DNA of 64,000 nt from an uncultured Gammaproteobacteria bacterium (GCA_947259885.1 CAMYNW010000019.1:114392-178391), one strand, 5' to 3'; shown: positions 18,789 to 28,364, counted from the stretch's first letter. The notes: generated by a model not told the origin, from the sequence alone. Translations and numbers: made by a program.

Positions 18789-19787
18789 ATGCTGAGTAAT
18801 TCTAAAAGTCAAATTCCTGGGGCGGAGGCGACCCACTATACTGTACTGGTCCTTTTCGACCAATTCCCATTGATTCCGTTTAGTTGCTTGATTGACTGTA
18901 TGCGCACCGCAAATAAGTTCACGAGCCGCGATGCTTATCAATGGAGTATCGTCTCACCGGATGGGAATAGCGTGGAATCAAGTAGCGGCGTTCGCATAGA
19001 AGTCGACGGTCCTCTGCAAGAAGTTGAGAGTTGCAGTCGGGTGATATTGATTGCAACCAATCAAACCCAGTTTTTTAATGATGACCGGACTTTTCACAAG
19101 CTAGCAGCCCTGGATCGAAAGGGAGCACTTTTAGGCAGTGCTAGTTCTGGCAGTTTTGTGCTGGCTCGTGCAGGGTTACTAGATGGTTACCGCTGCACTA
19201 TTCATTGGGAAAACCTGCCGGTTTTCAGAGAGTTGCATCCAATGTTAGATATTACTCGAAGTATCTATGAGATCGATCGTGACAGAGCCACATGCTCGGG
19301 AGGTACTGCTGCCCTTGATATGATGTTGAAACTGGTTGAAACGGATTGCGGTCACGAGGTTGCGCGTAGAATCTCTCAGATGTATCAGCATGACAGACTG
19401 AGAACGCCGGAAGACCAGCAAAAAATGGAAGCAAAATATGATCTTATCCGTCTCTCACCAAAGCTTGCTGAAGCGATTGATCTGATGCAGAACAATATTG
19501 AAGACCCGCTTTCGCCTCAGGAAGTGGCCAGCCATGTTGGCGTGTCTTTGCGACAGCTCGAACGCTTGTTTAAGAAATATCGTAGTACTACACCCCAACG
19601 CTACTATCTGCGGCTTCGCCTGGAGAATGCAAGACAGTTACTACTATACACTTCGCAGTCTGGGCTCGATGTGGCAATAGCTTCCGGCTTCTCTTCCCAC
19701 TCGCACTTCATCAAGTCTTATCGTGACGTTTACGGCCGCACCCCCAGGGAGGAGCGGGTTTCGGATCAGGAACAGTTACAAGGTTAA
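18789..19787 (+). CDS. GlxA/GbdR-type AraC family transcriptional regulator
   Basis: A 332-aa regulator with an N-terminal DJ-1/PfpI-like domain (about 18-190) and a C-terminal AraC helix-turn-helix pair (about 235-322, with LSPQEVASHVGVSLRQLERLF). The nucleophile-elbow position reads SASSGSFVLARAGLLDG, with Ser where enzymes have Cys, so it is a sensor rather than an amidase. The GYRCTIHWE motif matches regulators of glycine betaine and carnitine catabolism (GbdR/CdhR group). The aminotransferase/BKACE operon and GcvT remnant 2.8 kb away are plausible targets. Confidence 0.88.
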   Translation: MLSNSKSQIPGAEATHYTVLVLFDQFPLIPFSCLIDCMRTANKFTSRDAYQWSIVSPDGNSVESSSGVRIEVDGPLQEVESCSRVILIATNQTQFFNDDRTFHKLAALDRKGALLGSASSGSFVLARAGLLDGYRCTIHWENLPVFRELHPMLDITRSIYEIDRDRATCSGGTAALDMMLKLVETDCGHEVARRISQMYQHDRLRTPEDQQKMEAKYDLIRLSPKLAEAIDLMQNNIEDPLSPQEVASHVGVSLRQLERLFKKYRSTTPQRYYLRLRLENARQLLLYTSQSGLDVAIASGFSSHSHFIKSYRDVYGRTPREERVSDQEQLQG

Positions 19788-19802
19788 TAAGTCAATCGCA
19801 TA

Positions 19803-21317
19803 TCAACTTTTGCTATCAGGCACATGAAATACGACCACTTTTTCAGTCTGATAGTCCGGTTGGATCTGCATCAGATCCACAATGCTCTGGGCAGTCGGTA
19901 ACTCCTCACGCCATTGCATAGCAGCAAAATACACAACCGTGACATTGCCTTGCAAGACTTCCTGACGTAGCTTGGATAGCTGAGCATCATGATCAGTATT
20001 CGCTTGTAGAGTAACCATATCGTAGATTTGAGGTAATGTGACTGCTTTTCTGTTCATGTGCAGACTGATTAGCTCTGGTCCGTTTGATACTATTCGATCT
20101 TGTATGTATCGGTCTTTATAATTCCAGATATCCATGTTTCTGTATAAAGCATTGGCGAAACCTTCTCCTTGGTGGATACGTGTTAGAGCCCGAACATACA
20201 TTGCTGGTGACGAGCCAGCCGCGATGAAAACCAAGGCAAGCGGAAATACCAAACGAGTCACGCGATTATTTTTATCAGAACCTGTTCCCAGCATTACTGC
20301 TGCTGCTAGTAAAAATATGGTCAGAGCAGGGTAAAAGATTCGCAATTGCAGTTTTATGGCGGCATCAAAAAAAACCGTGGATATCACTACAAAAATCATG
20401 TATCCAACTATGGAAAGTAAAAACACCCACAGCCAGGCCCGGCTTGTACTATCGTTGTTTCGAATAAACCACCAGCTTGCATAGATCAATATTACGGCAA
20501 CGATGACGCCAGCCGGGAAGCCTAATCCTTGATTGAGCCAGTACCCCACGGCAGTGATACCGTCCTGCAAATTTGTTGAATCGATAGGATAAAAACCGAT
20601 CTTTCTCGGTTCAGATGCTAGTCCTGAAGAAGTAGCGAGGAGTATCCAGGCAAGAGGAAAAACCGATGCGCCCCCAACTAGCACTCCAATACGGTAGAGG
20701 ATGCGTGAAATGGGTAGATGGCGACAAAATAAGGCTACAGCAATGACTGAGAAACCAATAAAAGGCAGTCCTGCGTATCGAGTTATCACCATTAATCCAA
20801 GCAGCATACCTGAGACAAACAGTAATTTGGTTCGTCCTTTGCGCTGCCATTGGATAAGACAAAGGTAGTGCAGTAAAAGTAATCCAGTAAACAGCGATTC
20901 GCTGAGTGCGTAGTGCCACAGAAAGAAAAATTCGTGGCGCAGGGTCATTGCGATCACGACCAAAAAACTTGCCATTCTGTTGCCATTGGTCAGCTGATGA
21001 ACGAGCAACGCCGCAAGCGACGCATTTGCCGCGATCAGGAAAAACTGCAGGATCCTGGCTGCGCCTGGAATGTCATCGGTTACGTGGGTCAGAAGGCTGA
21101 TGACAAATGGGTACAATGGTGGGAAGTGTGTTCCCAGTTCAGTCAGTTCTCTTCCATTTAGGAAGATTTGGGCCATATCATAATATCTGACTGAATCGAC
21201 TGCTGCGCCAATCCCCCATGAAGTGGTCAACCAAAATACTATAGCGGGAAGCAGTCCTATCGACGTGTTGAACAGTGCGTCGACCTGTCTAAAGTAAGGA
21301 TGTCGCACTGATAACAA
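19803..21317 (-). CDS. Membrane glycosyltransferase, ArnT/PMT-like
   Basis: A 504-aa integral membrane protein with about 11 hydrophobic segments and an early periplasmic loop with acidic residues (AAVDSVRYYDMAQIFLNG), followed by THFPPLYPFVISL. This layout resembles GT-C glycosyltransferases (dolichol-phosphate-mannose mannosyltransferase/ArnT type), which move a sugar from a polyprenyl carrier to an acceptor. It lies 2 bases after the GT2 gene, suggesting that gene makes its lipid-linked sugar donor. Acceptor unknown. Confidence 0.75.
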   Translation of the reverse strand: MLSVRHPYFRQVDALFNTSIGLLPAIVFWLTTSWGIGAAVDSVRYYDMAQIFLNGRELTELGTHFPPLYPFVISLLTHVTDDIPGAARILQFFLIAANASLAALLVHQLTNGNRMASFLVVIAMTLRHEFFFLWHYALSESLFTGLLLLHYLCLIQWQRKGRTKLLFVSGMLLGLMVITRYAGLPFIGFSVIAVALFCRHLPISRILYRIGVLVGGASVFPLAWILLATSSGLASEPRKIGFYPIDSTNLQDGITAVGYWLNQGLGFPAGVIVAVILIYASWWFIRNNDSTSRAWLWVFLLSIVGYMIFVVISTVFFDAAIKLQLRIFYPALTIFLLAAAVMLGTGSDKNNRVTRLVFPLALVFIAAGSSPAMYVRALTRIHQGEGFANALYRNMDIWNYKDRYIQDRIVSNGPELISLHMNRKAVTLPQIYDMVTLQANTDHDAQLSKLRQEVLQGNVTVVYFAAMQWREELPTAQSIVDLMQIQPDYQTEKVVVFHVPDSKS

Positions 21318-21319
21318 CG

Positions 21320-22009
21320 TTACTTCAGCAGGTTATACTTTAGAATGCAGTAGATTGCCCAAAGGCCATCACGCCAGCCGATTTTCTTACCCTCATCGTA
21401 GGTTCTGCCATAGTAAGAAACGCCAACCTCATAGATACGACATCCTTGCTTTGCTACCTTTGCTGTAATTTCCGGCTCAAATCCGAATCGGTTCTCCGTA
21501 ATTTGGATGCTTTGTATCAGTTCACGGCGAAAAACCTTATAGCCCGTTTCCATGTCAGTAAGATTGACGTTGGTGAACATATTGGACAGAATTGTTAAAA
21601 ATCCATTTCCAACTCTGTGCCAGAAATACAGGACGCGATGTGCGCCTGAGCCGGTAAAGCGTGAACCGTACACAACATCCGCCAGGTCTTGAATGATCGG
21701 ATCGATAAGATTTGGGTATTCCCGAGGGTCATATTCCAAATCAGCATCCTGAATGATCACAATATCTCCCCTTGCACTGGAGATCCCGGTTCTTAAAGCT
21801 GCGCCCTTTCCCTGGTTGACCGCGTGGTAGAGGAAATTCCTGTTCGCACTTTCGGGCATGCGTTCCAGTAATTCCCGGGTTCCATCGTTTGAACCGTCGT
21901 CAACTACGATCAATTCCTGAATTTCAACCAAGGAGTTTTCTACTTTCTCAATAATTTTCCCGATTGTATTTACTTCGTTGTAGCAAGGAATGACAACACT
22001 TACATTCAA
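21320..22009 (-). CDS. Family 2 glycosyltransferase (polyprenyl-phosphate sugar synthase type)
   Basis: A 229-aa GT-A enzyme like DPM1/polyprenyl-phosphate mannose synthase. The N-terminus [18 protein letters not shown], the DDGSNDGT nucleotide-sugar motif near residue 37 and the metal-binding DADLEYDP near residue 88 are intact. No membrane segment is seen, so it is likely peripheral. It forms an apparent two-gene operon with the downstream membrane glycosyltransferase. Confidence 0.88.
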   Translation of the reverse strand: MNVSVVIPCYNEVNTIGKIIEKVENSLVEIQELIVVDDGSNDGTRELLERMPESANRNFLYHAVNQGKGAALRTGISSARGDIVIIQDADLEYDPREYPNLIDPIIQDLADVVYGSRFTGSGAHRVLYFWHRVGNGFLTILSNMFTNVNLTDMETGYKVFRRELIQSIQITENRFGFEPEITAKVAKQGCRIYEVGVSYYGRTYDEGKKIGWRDGLWAIYCILKYNLLK

Positions 22010-22030
22010 CTTGAATCTCCTTTAATCTGT

Positions 22031-22083
22031 TTTGATCCTAATGGGTTTGATCCTAATGGGTTTGATCCTAATGGGTTTGATCA
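22031..22083. repeat. 15-bp tandem repeat, 3.5 copies
   Basis: Three perfect copies of TTTGATCCTAATGGG (22031-22045, 22046-22060, 22061-22075) are followed by a partial copy TTTGATCA. The array begins 21 bases upstream of the glycosyltransferase start, in its leader. The unit length is a multiple of three and a short leftward open frame (22234-22022) passes through it. I do not regard that frame as a gene. Confidence 0.85.
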
Positions 22084-22342
22084 CGCCGGCGTTTCGTATC
22101 TGCTCGATTTTATCTTTTTTATACCTGTTCTGCTCTAATACTTCCAAACTATGCTGCCTGTGCTCCGCAGGAAGGCTAAGAGATGCTATGGATTGTAGCA
22201 ACGAGATAACGCACGACAGGTTTGATATTGGCAATCAATCTACTTTATATTTGCCGCTCTGCAGGCAGGCTTTTTTATGAATCTGCAATCGTCAAGGTTC
22301 GAGAAGGGTGAGCGTGTACGATCGCAGCCCTTGAAAACCTGA

Positions 22343-22564
22343 GTTTCAATCATCGTCAATAACCCCGATTCGAATCCAATAGGGAACGAACCAGTGTATT
22401 ATGATGGTCGGATCATAGGTCAAACCACGTCGGCCGCATTTGGATACCGGATTGGCCAATCGAGAGCGATTGCGCAGCTGAATGCAGATCACATTAATAA
22501 ATTGGATGATCTATCTGTTGAATTCGATATTGCTGGCACGATGGTTAAATTCAAACTAATTTGA
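22343..22564 (+). pseudogene. C-terminal remnant of a GcvT-domain protein
   Basis: Reading from 22382, an open frame gives GNEPVYYDGRIIGQTTSAAF, then GYRIGQSRAIAQL, and ends FDIAGTMVKFKLI at the TGA at 22562-22564. This is the C-terminal aminomethyltransferase (GcvT_C) barrel of glycine cleavage T-protein or of dimethylglycine/sarcosine dehydrogenase-like enzymes. No start codon or upstream domain is present; an in-frame stop at 22340-22342 closes it. The remnant's stop overlaps the TTG start of the aminotransferase (TTGA), which shows the two were once a translationally coupled pair. The rest of this 551-bp spacer (22010-22342) holds the tandem repeat and nothing else I can name. Confidence 0.75.
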
Positions 22565-23901
22565 GCAAAAAAATGAGTCATGTATTTCCCCGCCATAGTC
22601 AATCTCAACCACCTGTAGCGGTAAACGGTCAAGGTTGTTATCTTATCGACCAATCAGGAAAGCGTTATCTCGACGGTTCTGGCGGAGCGGCGGTATCCTG
22701 CCTTGGCCACGGTGACGTAGAAATAACAGCAAGGATCAGTGAACAGCTGCAAAAACTGGCGTTTGCCCACACCGGTTTTTTTACTAGTGAGCCTGCCGAA
22801 AGGTTGGCTGATCTGCTCATCAAGCATGCTCCGGGAAACCTCGATAGGGTCTACTTTGTATCTGGGGGATCAGAGGCAGTAGAGGCGGCGATCAAATTGG
22901 CGCGTCAGTATTTTTTAGAGAAAGGAGAGACATCTCGCTCAAAGGTGATTGCACGGCTCCAGAGCTATCATGGTAATACACTTGGTGCTTTGGCTGCAGG
23001 TGGAAACATGTGGCGGCGAAAACCTTTCGCACCTCTGATGATCGAGACCACCCATATCAATCCTTGCTATGCATATCGAGAACAGCGGGAAGGGGAGTCA
23101 ATATCGGACTATGGGTTAAGGGCCGCTAACGAGTTGGAACAGGAAATCCTTCGAATTGGCGCTGATCAGGTCATGGCATTTATCGCTGAGCCCGTGGTCG
23201 GAGCGACGTTGGGTGCGGTGCCTGCAGTCGATGGTTATTTCCAACGCATTCGACAAATTTGCGATCAGTACGGAGTGCTGTTAATTCTTGACGAGGTGAT
23301 GTGTGGTATGGGTCGAACCGGGTCGCTTTATGCTTGCGAGCAGGACGGCATAGCGCCTGATATCATGACCATTGCAAAAGGCTTGGGGGCGGGCTATCAA
23401 CCCATTGGTGCAATGCTTTGCAGTGACAAAATCTATACGGAGATCGAGCAGGGAAGTGGTTTTTTCCAGCACGGGCACACTTATCTCGGCCACCCGGTTG
23501 CATGTGCTGCTGGATATGCCGTGGTCAATGCCATAATAGAACGTGACCTTATCCGGCGCTGTCGAGAACAGGGCGAGAAACTTGATGCCGTGCTCAAGGA
23601 GAAGTTCGGTCAGCACCCATACATCGGGGACATCCGGGGGCGGGGATTGTTCAGGGGGCTTGAGCTGGTGCGTGACCGTCAGACAGGGGAGCCTTTTGAT
23701 CCTTTTCTTGGGGTAAACAAAAAGCTTAAAAAAGTGGCCTTCGAAGAGGGCCTTATTTGTTATCCAATGGGGGGGACTATCGACGGACATAAGGGTGACC
23801 ATGTCTTACTGGCGCCCCCCTTTATCATTGAAGATTCGCAACTAGATGAACTAGCGGACAAGCTTTCGATTGCAATTGACGTTGCCACAGGATTTAAGTG
23901 A
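22561..23901 (+). CDS. Class III PLP-dependent aminotransferase
   Basis: A 446-aa fold-type I aminotransferase of the omega-amino acid/acetylornithine group. The PLP lysine is in IAKGLGAGYQPIGA near residue 270, with the cofactor aspartate in LILDEVMCGMGRTG near 240 and VSGGSEAVEAAIKLAR near 105. The TTG at 22561 overlaps the stop of the upstream GcvT remnant; an ATG at 22573 is an alternative. It is 3 bases from the BKACE gene, so the pair should process one substrate in sequence. The substrate is unknown; beta- or omega-amino acids are plausible. Confidence 0.9.
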   Translation: MSKKMSHVFPRHSQSQPPVAVNGQGCYLIDQSGKRYLDGSGGAAVSCLGHGDVEITARISEQLQKLAFAHTGFFTSEPAERLADLLIKHAPGNLDRVYFVSGGSEAVEAAIKLARQYFLEKGETSRSKVIARLQSYHGNTLGALAAGGNMWRRKPFAPLMIETTHINPCYAYREQREGESISDYGLRAANELEQEILRIGADQVMAFIAEPVVGATLGAVPAVDGYFQRIRQICDQYGVLLILDEVMCGMGRTGSLYACEQDGIAPDIMTIAKGLGAGYQPIGAMLCSDKIYTEIEQGSGFFQHGHTYLGHPVACAAGYAVVNAIIERDLIRRCREQGEKLDAVLKEKFGQHPYIGDIRGRGLFRGLELVRDRQTGEPFDPFLGVNKKLKKVAFEEGLICYPMGGTIDGHKGDHVLLAPPFIIEDSQLDELADKLSIAIDVATGFK

Positions 23902-23904
23902 CCC

Positions 23905-24726
23905 ATGACACACCATGCAATCATTATGGCTGCACCAAACGGTGCGCGAAAAACCAAGCAAGACCATCCGACATTGCCTGTAGACATTGCCGAAACCGTT
24001 ACCGAAGCAAAGCGCTGTTTTGAGGCAGGTGCTACAGTGCTGCATGCCCATGTGAGAGGCCGCGAGGGAGAGCATGTGCTTGATTCTGGACTTTACCTTG
24101 AACTGCTAAGAGAAATGCATAAGCAGGTTCCAGAAATGCTGGTTCAAATGACCACTGAGGCGGTTGGCAGGTACACTCCAATTGAACAGGCCGAATGTGT
24201 TTTTGCGGTCAAGCCGCGGATGATCAGTATGGCAGTGAAGGAAATTGCCGCAGAAAATTGTGATCTCGAGCTAGCGCGCAGGTTCTACTATTGGAATCTG
24301 GAGCATAAGGTGCATACGCAACACATTGTGTTTGACGTCGAAGATCTTGAGAGACTGTCTGACCTGCAATTGCAAGGCGTTGTACCACCTGGGAGATTAT
24401 GTGTGCTGTTTGTATTAGGAAAATATGCACGGGGACAAGAGTCTGTGCCGGCGGACATCGACCCTTTCCTAAAACTTAAGAGCGATTGGGAAATGGACTG
24501 GTTTGTCTGTGCATTTGGTAGCCAGGAGCATGCTTGTGCCATGGAGGCGCTCAGACGGGGAGGACATGCCAGAGTTGGTTTTGAGAACAACACGCTGCTT
24601 CAAGATGGAAGCCAGGCGGATCGTTCGGCAGATCTGGTCGATTCTCTAAGAGCCGCAGCGGAGAGTGAAGGCATAAATATAGCTGGTGCCAAGGAGACAC
24701 GAACAATCCTGGGCATTGACCGATAG
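23905..24726 (+). CDS. BKACE family beta-keto acid cleavage enzyme (DUF849)
   Basis: A 273-aa TIM-barrel zinc enzyme that condenses a beta-keto acid with acetyl-CoA to give acetoacetate plus a CoA ester. The family start APNGARKTK, zinc histidines His47 and His49 in LHAHVR, and the C-terminal RVGFENN motif are present. Specificity ranges over 3-keto-5-aminohexanoate, dehydrocarnitine and others and cannot be assigned by eye. Coupling with an aminotransferase suggests the keto acid comes from a beta-amino acid, an inference. Confidence 0.88.
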   Translation: MTHHAIIMAAPNGARKTKQDHPTLPVDIAETVTEAKRCFEAGATVLHAHVRGREGEHVLDSGLYLELLREMHKQVPEMLVQMTTEAVGRYTPIEQAECVFAVKPRMISMAVKEIAAENCDLELARRFYYWNLEHKVHTQHIVFDVEDLERLSDLQLQGVVPPGRLCVLFVLGKYARGQESVPADIDPFLKLKSDWEMDWFVCAFGSQEHACAMEALRRGGHARVGFENNTLLQDGSQADRSADLVDSLRAAAESEGINIAGAKETRTILGIDR

Positions 24727-24776
24727 TTTGCTGTTGCCTGCCTTCTAGTTATTACTTGCTCTTATTAGACTTTGTG

Positions 24777-25493
24777 TCAGTTCAATAGCTTCCAGATCAG
24801 AGGTAAGAGAATCGCCGTCGCCAGGGCATTCAACCCCATCGCCAAACCGGAGAAGGCGCCAGCTATTTCATTCACCTGCAGTGCCCGCGCAGTACCTATT
24901 CCGTGACTTGCAGTGCCTATGGCCATTCCACGTGCGGACCAGTCTCGAATTCTAAGAAGATTGAGGATTAGCGGGCCCAACATCGCGCCTGTTATCCCGG
25001 TCAATATCACCAACACCGCGGTTAGTGACGGCAGCCCACCCAGTTGTTCTGAAATTCCCATAGCTACTGGAGCGGTCACGGATTTTGGTGCAAGCGATAT
25101 TATCGATACGGGTTGCGCACCAAGAAACCAGGCGATCAGAATTGCGCTGGTGGAGCCTGTGATAGCGCCGCTAATCAGGCTTACCAGTATCGCGAGTGCA
25201 GACTTTCGCACTCGATTGAACTGTCGATAAAGTGGGATAGCAAGGGCGACCGTGGCGGGGCCGAGCAGGAAGTGGACAAACTGAGCGCCTTCAAAATAGG
25301 TTTCATAGCTCGTTCGGGTGGCGTACAGAATTGCTACAATTGCGATAACACTAATCAGCACAGGATTCAAAAGAGGATTCATCCTTGCCTTTCTATACAG
25401 CATCGAAGCGCTTATGAAAGCCGTCAGAGTTAGTGTCAGATGCAATAAGGGGGTGGCGCTGAGATAAACCCAGATGTCTTTAAATTCCTGCAT
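24777..25493 (-). CDS. lrgB: LrgB/CidB family membrane protein
   Basis: A 238-aa inner-membrane protein of the LrgB family, linked to murein hydrolase control or to glycolate/pyruvate transport in other organisms. Family motifs include LLGPATVALAIPLY near residue 92 and GTASHGIGTARAL near 190. The ATG at 25493 overlaps the lrgA stop by one base (TGATG). A longer open frame upstream would overlap lrgA and is rejected. Confidence 0.92.
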   Translation of the reverse strand: MQEFKDIWVYLSATPLLHLTLTLTAFISASMLYRKARMNPLLNPVLISVIAIVAILYATRTSYETYFEGAQFVHFLLGPATVALAIPLYRQFNRVRKSALAILVSLISGAITGSTSAILIAWFLGAQPVSIISLAPKSVTAPVAMGISEQLGGLPSLTAVLVILTGITGAMLGPLILNLLRIRDWSARGMAIGTASHGIGTARALQVNEIAGAFSGLAMGLNALATAILLPLIWKLLN

Positions 25494-25864
25494 CAGGCTT
25501 TGCCCTGATTTGATCTCGCCTTTCGAGCTGCGTGTTTGTTTAACAGCACCATTAAGATCGCGGTCACGGCGATAGTTAACAAGGTGCTGGCAATTAACGC
25601 TACCGACAGAGGCCACGCATCTGCACCCAGAAGCTCGAAGTGCACCATTACACCGACCCCCGCCGGAACAAAAAGCAATGATAAATTGCTCAGCAGCGCA
25701 TCGGATACATTGGCCAATGAATCTGGCACAGTTCCTCGGACCGTAAGGAACACGAATAGCATGATCATGCCGACAACTGGACCGGGAAGTGGCAGATCCA
25801 GAGTGGTGATTACAAGCTCGCCGATTAACTGACAGGCTAAAATAAGAGTGAAATATTCAAGCAC
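25493..25864 (-). CDS. lrgA: LrgA/CidA family membrane protein
   Basis: A 123-aa holin-like protein with four hydrophobic segments. The signature PLPGPVVGMIMLF near residue 25 and SLLFVPAGVGVMVH near 62 are characteristic of CidA/LrgA. It is the first gene of the lrgAB pair and overlaps lrgB by one base. Confidence 0.93.
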   Translation of the reverse strand: MLEYFTLILACQLIGELVITTLDLPLPGPVVGMIMLFVFLTVRGTVPDSLANVSDALLSNLSLLFVPAGVGVMVHFELLGADAWPLSVALIASTLLTIAVTAILMVLLNKHAARKARSNQGKA

Positions 25865-25902
25865 TTGTTATAGATTTCGTAAGCTCGATCGGCGAGGTCA
25901 GA

Positions 25903-27564
25903 TTATTTTAAGCGCTTATATTTAATTCGGCTTGGTTTGATGGTATCTCCATACCGTTTCTTATAGTCCTCTTCATAGTCACTGTAGTTACCCTCGTACC
26001 ACACGACTTTGGAATCGCCTTCGAACGCTAGAATGTGGGTGGCGATCCGATCGAGAAACCAACGATCGTGAGAGATCACCACTGCGCAACCAGGAAAGTC
26101 CAGCAACGCCTGTTCGAGCGCCCGCAATGTTTCGACATCAAGGTCATTAGTGGGTTCGTCGAGTAAAAGCAGGTTGCCCCCGTCCGCAAGCAGTTTCGCC
26201 AGATGTACGCGATTGCGTTCCCCACCGGAAAGCGAGCCTATATTCTTTTGTTGATCTGCACCCTTGAAGTTGAAGCGTCCCACATAGCGACGGGACTGAA
26301 CTTCATAGCCGTTGACCAGCATCACATCTGCTCCGCCGGTAATTTCTTCAAATACAGTTTTTGATCCGTCAAGCGCATCCCGGCTTTGATCTACATAGGC
26401 TGTAGTCACCGTGTCTCCAATGCGAAATTTACCGGTACTGGGTTTCTCTTCGCCGACGATCATTCGAAAAAGGGTTGTTTTACCGGCACCATTGGGCCCG
26501 ATCACGCCGACAATGCCACCTTTCGGAAGACTGAAGTTCAGGTTCTCATAAAGCAAACGATCGCCATACGACTTAGAGACGCCATTTGCTTCTACCACCA
26601 GATCACCGAGCCTTGGCCCCGGCGGTATGTATATTTCGTTTGTTTCAGCCCGCTTTTGATAATCACTGGAGCTTAGTTCTTCAAAGCGTTTCAAGCGGGC
26701 TTTACTCTTGGTTTGACGACCCTTGACCCCCGCCCGTACCCATTCGAGCTCCTCCTTCATTGATTTTATGCGTGCTGCCTCGCCTTTTTGTTCTTGTTCA
26801 AGTCGTTTCTCCTTCTGTTCAAGCCATGATGAATAATTTCCTTCCCATGGAATACCTTGGCCTCGATCCAGTTCCAGTATCCAACCGGCAACGTTATCGA
26901 GAAAGTATCGGTCGTGAGTGACCGCTACCACGGTCCCTTCGAACTCGTGCAGGTAACGTTCGAGCCAGGCAATAGATTCAGCATCCAGATGGTTGGTCGG
27001 TTCATCGAGTATTAACATTTCAGGGCTGGAGAGGAGCAGACGGCATAGTGCTACGCGGCGTTTTTCACCACCAGAAAGCGTCTTTATTTCCGCGTCCCAG
27101 GGAGGCAGACGCAGTGCATCTGCTGCGATTTCTAGTTTGTGATCAATATTATGCGCATCCGCGGCTTGTACAATGGCTTCGAGTTTGGCCTGTTCAGTCG
27201 CCAGGGCATCAAAATCCGCATCTGGTTCGGCATAAGCGGCGTAAACCGCATCAAGTTGTTCCTGTGCCTGTTTGACCTGACCAAGACCTTGCTCGACATT
27301 GCCGCGCACATCTTTGCTCTCATCCAGTTCTGGCTCCTGGGCCAGGTAACCGATACTAAGTCCGGGCTGGGGACGTGCTTCGCCGATGATGTCGGTATCT
27401 ATTCCGGCCATTATTCTGAGCAAAGTGGACTTACCTGCTCCGTTATATCCAAGCACTCCAATTTTGGCGCCCGGGAAAAAATTCAGATAGATATCTTTGA
27501 GTATTTGACGATTGGGCGGGACGACTTTGCCCACCCCATTCATGGTGAATACAAACTGGGCCAT
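25903..27564 (-). CDS. ettA: ABC-F protein EttA, energy-dependent translational throttle
   Basis: A 553-aa soluble ABC-F ATPase that binds the ribosomal E site and gates elongation according to ATP level. Two ABC modules carry Walker A GYNGAGKST (about residue 39) and GPNGAGKTT (about 357), with LSGGEKRRVALCRLLL and SLSGGERNRVHLAKLL signatures. The linker (P-site tRNA interaction motif) with GVKGRQTKSKARL lies between. There are no membrane segments. Length is typical of EttA. Confidence 0.95.
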   Translation of the reverse strand: MAQFVFTMNGVGKVVPPNRQILKDIYLNFFPGAKIGVLGYNGAGKSTLLRIMAGIDTDIIGEARPQPGLSIGYLAQEPELDESKDVRGNVEQGLGQVKQAQEQLDAVYAAYAEPDADFDALATEQAKLEAIVQAADAHNIDHKLEIAADALRLPPWDAEIKTLSGGEKRRVALCRLLLSSPEMLILDEPTNHLDAESIAWLERYLHEFEGTVVAVTHDRYFLDNVAGWILELDRGQGIPWEGNYSSWLEQKEKRLEQEQKGEAARIKSMKEELEWVRAGVKGRQTKSKARLKRFEELSSSDYQKRAETNEIYIPPGPRLGDLVVEANGVSKSYGDRLLYENLNFSLPKGGIVGVIGPNGAGKTTLFRMIVGEEKPSTGKFRIGDTVTTAYVDQSRDALDGSKTVFEEITGGADVMLVNGYEVQSRRYVGRFNFKGADQQKNIGSLSGGERNRVHLAKLLADGGNLLLLDEPTNDLDVETLRALEQALLDFPGCAVVISHDRWFLDRIATHILAFEGDSKVVWYEGNYSDYEEDYKKRYGDTIKPSRIKYKRLK

Positions 27565-27587
27565 TGTTAAATTTGATTAAAATGCGA

Positions 27588-28364
27588 TTAAGCGTTGAGG
27601 TGTTTGATTGCTGCTTGATGCAGCTTACCGGTGGCGGCGGCGAGCACCTGATCACCTGACCCCAGGGTCAAGGGGTCGCCTTGCCAATCGGTAATGATAC
27701 CACCTGCGCCCTCAACCACGGGTATTAGTGCAAGGTAATCATAAGGCTTGAGATCTGCCTCGCAGACAAGCTCGGTGAACCCCGATGAAAGAAGCCCGTA
27801 GCTATAACAATCTCCTCCGAAAGCACGAAAGCGACAGGCCTTTGACAGCGAGGAATACCTCGCAAAACTGCTATCATCGAACATGTCCAGGGTGGTGCAA
27901 TATATCGATGCCTGAGACAGTTGTGTAATCTTGCTGGCACGACAAGGTCGACCGTTGTGTGTTGTGGGCCGCTTGTGGATGCCCATCCAACGTTCATTTA
28001 ATGCCCCATGGTCGATGATACCGAGAACCGGAGTTTCGCCGTGGAGCAGGGCGACCAGTGTGCCAAAGGTCGGCTTGCCCGTAGCGAAGCTCTTAGTGCC
28101 ATCAATTGGGTCGATGATCCAGCGCCATTCCTGGTCGTTGGTCTGGTCTCCGCTTTCTTCTCCAAAGAAACCATGGTCTGGATGTTTGCCGAGTATCAGT
28201 GACCGCATCGCTTGTTCAGTCTCACGGTCTGCAATGGTTACCGGGGTCTGGTCCAGCTTGTCGTCAATATCGAGCCGAGTGCGAAAATATTTGTGGGTCA
28301 GTGAACGTGCAATTTCCACAGCCTCAATGGCAGTGGTCAGATACTCCTCGGGAAGCGCGGACAT
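27588..28364 (-). CDS. hisN: Inositol monophosphatase family protein, HisN-type histidinol-phosphatase
   Basis: A 258-aa metal-dependent phosphatase. The metal-binding motif DPIDGTKSFATG near residue 92, upstream FGEESG and C-terminal GAGGIITDWQG are diagnostic of the IMPase fold. The wording of these motifs best matches HisN (histidinol phosphate to histidinol). Other His genes are not adjacent, so inositol monophosphatase cannot be excluded. It is divergent from etfB. Confidence 0.85.
   Translation of the reverse strand: MSALPEEYLTTAIEAVEIARSLTHKYFRTRLDIDDKLDQTPVTIADRETEQAMRSLILGKHPDHGFFGEESGDQTNDQEWRWIIDPIDGTKSFATGKPTFGTLVALLHGETPVLGIIDHGALNERWMGIHKRPTTHNGRPCRASKITQLSQASIYCTTLDMFDDSSFARYSSLSKACRFRAFGGDCYSYGLLSSGFTELVCEADLKPYDYLALIPVVEGAGGIITDWQGDPLTLGSGDQVLAAATGKLHQAAIKHLNA

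Noticed and set aside
22022..22234. Leftward 70-codon open frame through the 15-bp repeat
   Set aside because: Low complexity caused by the repeat (IKPIR units), no family match and no ribosome site; treated as non-coding.
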